Shown: piece after piece, positions 33,897 to 37,158 of the stretch
Layout: every line of letters begins with the position of its first letter
Position numbering within the stretch: position 1 is the stretch's first letter
IMG/VR virus record: IMGVR_UViG_3300022858_001224
Coordinates: 1-37,158 of that record
Length of the DNA stretch: 37,158 nt
Reading direction: 5' to 3' (one strand)
DNA from: a virus
Translations under genes and position numbers: made by a program
The notes under the pieces: generated by a model
Database searches by the model: none
Seen by the model: only the letters and a program-made list of their open reading frames with translations
Told to the model about the DNA's origin: nothing

Positions 33897-34301
33897 ATGT
33901 CTGATTCAGTTATAAGTAAAGTGCCTATGGAAATGTTTACATATTCTAGTAATACAATAACAGTTGCATGCGCAGATGCTGATGAAATTTGGTTTACAAT
34001 GAAATCTTTATCATCACAAACTGATGACGAAGCTATGCTTCAAGTCAGTAAGACGGGAAGTCTTTTAAGACTTGATGGGCAGAGTCCTTCTGCGCTTGGC
34101 TTAACTGCTTCTTATGCAACCTTAATACAATCTGGCAGTTCTGTTGTTATATTCATTAGTGGTAGTGCTGCACCAAGATTGAAAGGTGCTGGAAATAAGA
34201 ATTTTACTGGCGAAGTTAAAAGGCGTATGAATACTGGAACGATGCCAATTGTATTACAAAAACCGATAGAGTTAAAAAGTGGTTTTACAAGAACAACTTA
34301 A
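33897..34301 (+). CDS. Hypothetical beta-rich structural protein
   Basis: A 134-residue protein (MSDSVISKVPMEMFTYSSNTITVACADADEIWFTMK...) with a Ser/Ala/Val-rich centre and a basic C-terminus (KRRMNTGTMPIVLQKPIELKSGFTRTT). AAAGGAGG precedes the ATG. No family is recognised. It heads a three-gene set leading to the DGR target, so it could be an accessory to the receptor-binding protein. Confidence 0.6.
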   Translation: MSDSVISKVPMEMFTYSSNTITVACADADEIWFTMKSLSSQTDDEAMLQVSKTGSLLRLDGQSPSALGLTASYATLIQSGSSVVIFISGSAAPRLKGAGNKNFTGEVKRRMNTGTMPIVLQKPIELKSGFTRTT

Positions 34302-34310
34302 AAAATTAAA

Positions 34311-34334
34311 CATAATGATTGATTAGTCATTATG
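34311..34334 (+). other. Intergenic 8-8-8 hairpin
   Basis: CATAATGA, loop TTGATTAG, TCATTATG: a perfect 8-bp stem with 8-nt loop just after the gene ending at 34301. AT-rich and without T run; role unknown. Confidence 0.5.
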
Positions 34335-34347
34335 ACTTAGAAAACAG

Positions 34348-34367
34348 CATAAAATTCGCATTTTATG
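34348..34367 (+). repeat. CATAAAA-N6-TTTTATG palindrome, copy 3
   Basis: CATAAAA, loop TTCGCA, TTTTATG: 7-bp stem and 6-nt loop, inside a larger imperfect pairing of flanking AAAAC and GTTTT. It lies in the 131-nt gap before the next gene. Confidence 0.6.
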
Positions 34368-34432
34368 AGTTTTAAGACAAAACAGGTCATAAAGCTCATA
34401 ATTTGCCTTATTTTGCGAAAAGGAGCATAAAA

Positions 34433-34783
34433 ATGGCTTTGAGAGATGTAATACCAGGTAGTTTCGTGATTGGGCAGTCCCAAACGAATTCTATATTAAT
34501 GAATGAAAATACACTTGTTGGTTTGACTGTAACTGGAAGTTATTTGACAGCTTCCGAAATAACATTCTTGGTTTCTACAGATAACACAAATTTTTATCCG
34601 ATGTACAATTCTTCTAGTACGGAACTTAGTATTACGACTGGTTCTTATGCTAGAAGTTATAGTCTTGATGCAGAATCATTTTTTGCATGGGATTATGTGA
34701 AAGCACGTCAAGGAAATAGTGCTTCTGCTGTAAATCAAACTGAAAAAGATATAGATGTGAAATTTATAACAAAAAGACTGTAA
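34433..34783 (+). CDS. Hypothetical beta-rich protein upstream of DGR target
   Basis: A 116-residue protein (MALRDVIPGSFVIGQSQTNSILMNENTLVGLTVTGSYLTASEITFLVSTDNTNFYPMY...) with alternating hydrophobic residues typical of a small beta-sandwich. ATG at 34433 follows AAAAGGAG. It ends 12 nt before the variable protein gene, so it probably works with it on the virion, but no family is recognised. Confidence 0.6.
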   Translation: MALRDVIPGSFVIGQSQTNSILMNENTLVGLTVTGSYLTASEITFLVSTDNTNFYPMYNSSSTELSITTGSYARSYSLDAESFFAWDYVKARQGNSASAVNQTEKDIDVKFITKRL

Positions 34784-34795
34784 GGTAGGTGAAAT

Positions 34796-36157
34796 ATGCG
34801 TAGAACAAAAAGAATGACGCTAATTTTTAGAAATAAATCTAAAGGTACACCTACACCTATCGGAGAGAATTCAATCTATGGAGTGAGCTGGGACAAGTCC
34901 AGTTCTCCAACATTGACACGAACCGACGATTCTGTCGGATTTACAGCGGAAGCAGGAGTTGGAGCCGGAACAGTTGTGAATGATTTTGACACGGCTGAAA
35001 TTTATAAAGACATTACAACCTCAGTGGATGCACTCGGAAACACATTCGTAAAGATTCCAAAATTTTACATCAAGAAAACAAATGGAGTTGGAAGCTACAC
35101 TATTCAAATCAGCCGGTATCAACACAGTGGCTATTATCTTCCCTATTGTTTCTGGGACTTTGATAATAGTGTTGAGCTTGATTATTTTTATGTCGGAGCA
35201 TATACGACCAGCCTTGACGGATCGAGTCGGTTAGAAAGTAAGAGTGGAAACTATCCGCTTGTCAATACAAATATTGTAAACATGCGAACATATGCTGAGA
35301 ACAATGGCGCAGGTTATCATCAATTTGATATACATGCTCATGATCTATTGTCCTGTTTATTCATGGTAGAATTTGCGACTCTGAATAGCCAGTCCATTAT
35401 GTTTGGATTTGCTAATGGAAGATATTCAGCCAGCGATTTAGCGACAGCTACTGAAAATGGTGTCAATAGAATTATTGTAGCTAACGCAATAGCGGATTAT
35501 TATAGAGTTGGACAACCGATAGGAATTGGAACATCGCGGGGAGGCAATCAAATATTTTATGGCCGAGATATTACTGTGATAGACGTTTATGATGCCAGTA
35601 ATAAAGCAATCTCATTTGATGGGGCTGCTGTTAATATAGCAACTGGGAACTATTTATATAATGTTGGTTGGAAATCAGGGTTTAGTTCTGGGATTTCAGC
35701 TACGTCAGGCAGTTTAGTAAGTAATTCTGATGGTAAGTATCCTTTTGTTTATCGAGGAGTTGAAAATTTATGGGGAAATGTCTGGCAGTTTATAGATGGT
35801 ATTAACATCAATGATCACCAATCATGGGTGGCACTTAACCATGTCGATTATGCCAGCAATGTTTTTGCATCACCGTACCTACAGTTAGATTATGCTAACC
35901 ATAACGCGAGTGGATATATAACTGAAATGGGGTTTGACAGCAATTATCCATTTGCACAGTATCCAATTAGTGTTGGTGGAGGAGCAGCAACTTATTATAG
36001 CGATTATTATTATCAAGCCACTGGACAAAGAATTGCGTTTGCTGGTGGTAATTGGTATTTCGGTGCGATTGCTGGGTTGTCGTATTGGGTTTTGAGCAGC
36101 TCTTCTTCTAGCGCGTACGTCAGTCTTGGCGGGCGGCTTCTTAAATCCTCTCTTTAG
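34796..36157 (+). CDS. DGR variable protein, C-type-lectin/FGE-like
   Basis: A 453-residue protein, the target of the retroelement. The first 110 residues differ from the rest and may attach it to the virion (GENSIYGVSWDKSSSPTLTRTDDSVGF). The central and C-terminal part has the features of formylglycine-generating-enzyme-like C-type lectin folds, including KIPKFYIKK, FDIHAHDLLSCLFMVEFAT, YRGVENLWGNVWQFIDGI and GGNW. The variable residues (about 413-448) are at the very C-terminus, as in other DGR targets, where they form the ligand-binding face. AGGTG precedes the ATG at 34796. Likely a receptor-binding protein. Confidence 0.92.
   Translation: MRRTKRMTLIFRNKSKGTPTPIGENSIYGVSWDKSSSPTLTRTDDSVGFTAEAGVGAGTVVNDFDTAEIYKDITTSVDALGNTFVKIPKFYIKKTNGVGSYTIQISRYQHSGYYLPYCFWDFDNSVELDYFYVGAYTTSLDGSSRLESKSGNYPLVNTNIVNMRTYAENNGAGYHQFDIHAHDLLSCLFMVEFATLNSQSIMFGFANGRYSASDLATATENGVNRIIVANAIADYYRVGQPIGIGTSRGGNQIFYGRDITVIDVYDASNKAISFDGAAVNIATGNYLYNVGWKSGFSSGISATSGSLVSNSDGKYPFVYRGVENLWGNVWQFIDGININDHQSWVALNHVDYASNVFASPYLQLDYANHNASGYITEMGFDSNYPFAQYPISVGGGAATYYSDYYYQATGQRIAFAGGNWYFGAIAGLSYWVLSSSSSSAYVSLGGRLLKSSL
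36033..36137 (+). repeat. DGR variable repeat (VR)
   Basis: A 105-nt block at the 3' end of the target gene aligns without gaps with TR at 36216-36320. By hand count 23 positions differ, and each is A in TR. Upstream of 36033 and shortly downstream of 36137 similarity stops (a few further bases, CTCTT/TTCTT, match with one T/C mismatch). Confidence 0.95.
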
Positions 36158-36163
36158 GGGGTT

Positions 36164-36177
36164 TGGGGGTCTCCCCA
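36164..36177 (+). other. GC hairpin downstream of VR
   Basis: TGGGG, loop GTCT, CCCCA: a 5-bp stem with a 4-nt loop, 7 nt after the target gene stop. GC-rich hairpins just after VR assist retrohoming in the Bordetella phage DGR, so this is a candidate equivalent; the neighbouring GGGGGG run allows alternative pairing. Confidence 0.5.
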
Positions 36178-36215
36178 CAAGGTTTTGAATAAAATACGGG
36201 GTACAAGATGTGCTC

Positions 36216-36320
36216 TTGCGATTGCTGGTGGTAATTGGAATAACAGTGCGAATGATGGGTTGTCAAATTGGAATTTGAACAACACTTCTTCAAACGCGAA
36301 CATCAATATTGGCAGGCAGA
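36216..36320 (+). repeat. DGR template repeat (TR)
   Basis: A non-coding copy of VR located between the target gene and the reverse transcriptase. It contains 33 adenines, mostly in AAT/AAC codons in the VR frame (NWNNSANDGLSNWNLNN), which allow the widest amino-acid range when adenines are mutated. It has its own open frame, but that is a by-product of the copied coding sequence. Confidence 0.95.
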
Positions 36321-36330
36321 CTCTTATTAG

Positions 36331-36352
36331 AAAATGTAAAAAAATACATTTT
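36331..36352 (+). other. Hairpin in TR-RT spacer
   Basis: AAAATGTA, loop of six A, TACATTTT: a perfect 8-bp AT stem 10 nt after TR. The spacer RNA between TR and RT is needed for cDNA priming in the Bordetella system, so this may be part of that RNA structure. Confidence 0.5.
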
Positions 36353-36445
36353 GTATTCCACACCTCTTGGTGAAAATTAAGCCGTAAAGAGCATAGTTTA
36401 GTAGGTTTATTCTCGAAATACTATGAGGCTAATAAGAAGGAAATT

Positions 36446-37158
36446 ATGAAAAGAATTGGATATATCTATGAAAAAATATATTCTTACGAGAATATACAAA
36501 ACGCAATATTAAAGGCTTCACTAGGAAAAAGAAATAGGAAGTATGTAAAAAACAAAATAGACAATATGGATAATACAATCCTTGAAATTCAACATATGTT
36601 AAAAAATAAACTTTACAAGCCATCGCCTTATAACATAAAAATAATTCTTGATGGTGCAAACAAAAAGAAAAGAATGATTTATAAACCAAAATTTTATCCC
36701 GACCAAATTATACACTGGGCATTGATATTGCAAATTCAAGATATACTTTTAAAAGGAATGTACAAATATACTTGCGGAAGTGTTCCGGGAAGAGGAACAA
36801 GCTATGGTCAAAAAATTGTTCGCAAATGGCTTGATAAAGATTATAAAAATACAAAATATTGTTTCAAGGCAGATATTACCAAGTTTTATCCATCCATAAA
36901 TATCAACATATTAAAAAATATGTTTTATAAAAAAATTAAAGATAAAAATTGTATATGGCTAATAAACAAAATATTAGATAGTGCCGATGATGGTTTACCG
37001 ATTGGCAATTATACAAGCCAATGGTTTTCTAATTTCTTTTTGCAAGATTTAGATCATTATATAAAGGAAAAACTTGATGTAAAATATTATATTAGGTATG
37101 TAGATGATATTGTTTTATTAGGTAGCAATAAGAAGAAATTACATTTAGCAAAAATAAA
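36446..37158 (+). CDS. DGR reverse transcriptase (3' end missing)
   Basis: The first 237 residues are in the window. Visible reverse transcriptase motifs are CGSVPGRGT (about 110-117), FKADITKFYPSIN (catalytic D143), GLPIGNYTSQWFSNFFLQDLD with the DGR-type IGNxxSQ (186-192) and YYIRYVDDIVLL (catalytic YVDD, 218-221). The enzyme would copy TR RNA and misincorporate opposite adenines. ATG at 36446 follows AGAAGG. The gene continues past the window edge, so an avd or other accessory gene could lie beyond. Confidence 0.95.
   Translation, partial: MKRIGYIYEKIYSYENIQNAILKASLGKRNRKYVKNKIDNMDNTILEIQHMLKNKLYKPSPYNIKIILDGANKKKRMIYKPKFYPDQIIHWALILQIQDILLKGMYKYTCGSVPGRGTSYGQKIVRKWLDKDYKNTKYCFKADITKFYPSININILKNMFYKKIKDKNCIWLINKILDSADDGLPIGNYTSQWFSNFFLQDLDHYIKEKLDVKYYIRYVDDIVLLGSNKKKLHLAKI

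Noticed and set aside
35885-36178. Minus-strand frame rich in Arg and Pro opposite the VR
   Set aside because: It lies wholly antisense to the DGR target, lacks a ribosome binding site and has low-complexity composition.
36158-36178. G-quadruplex after the target gene
   Set aside because: Only two long G runs are present, and the CCCC run nearby favours a simple hairpin.
36185-36373. Open frame across the template repeat
   Set aside because: It begins at a non-ATG codon without a ribosome binding site and is explained by TR being a copy of coding sequence.

Overview
This window is the packaging, structural and lysis part of a tailed-phage genome (or prophage) with low G+C (not computed). 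Every gene I accept is on the + strand, tightly packed, and usually preceded by a strong AGGAGG-type ribosome binding site; several genes start at TTG. The module order, the SPP1-like distal tail protein, the Tal-like protein and a GH25 endolysin point to a long-tailed siphovirus of a Gram-positive (Firmicutes-type) host. I cannot name the host genus from sequence alone.

Layout. 1-274: 3' end of a uracil/xanthine permease-like gene and its terminator. 293-3966: PhoH-like ATPase, zinc-finger protein in the small-terminase position, large terminase. 3982-9536: portal, small structural proteins, fused prohead protease/scaffold with a likely nested scaffold start, decoration-like protein, major capsid protein. 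9611-13828: connector-region genes, interrupted by three tRNA genes (Ser-UGA, Ala-UGC, Thr-UGU) at 10450-10702. 13841-16842: major tail protein and small tail-region genes, closed by a terminator. 16917-18425: RuvC-like resolvase and a tyrosine recombinase. 18453-24410: tape-measure gene of about 1,540 codons, interrupted by a 1,335-nt group I intron (20313-21647) that encodes a homing endonuclease. 24477-31423: Dit, Tal-like protein, fibre and baseplate accessory proteins. 31433-33772: GH25-like protein, GH25 endolysin, two membrane proteins (holin candidates). 33897-36157: two small beta-rich proteins and a 453-residue C-type-lectin/FGE-like protein. 36033-37158: a diversity-generating retroelement (DGR).

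The strongest discovery is the DGR. The last 105 nt of variable sequence in the 34796-36157 gene (VR, 36033-36137) align without gaps to a non-coding copy 183 nt downstream (TR, 36216-36320). By hand count they differ at 23 positions, every one an adenine in TR; none of the 72 non-adenine TR positions differs. A reverse transcriptase with the DGR-type IGNxxSQ and YVDD motifs follows and runs off the window end. The phage therefore probably diversifies a host-binding protein by adenine-directed mutagenic retrohoming. No avd gene is visible here.

Other points worth checking: a group I intron at the most conserved site of the tape-measure gene with P1, P3, P7, P8 and P10 pairings readable by eye; a 15-8-15 inverted repeat at 33825-33862 that resembles a lox-type site or a very stable RNA hairpin; a recurring CATAAAA-N6-TTTTATG palindrome at gene ends; a tRNA-Ala with C at position 33; and a PhoH-like ATPase with an apparent AUA start and an altered Walker A.
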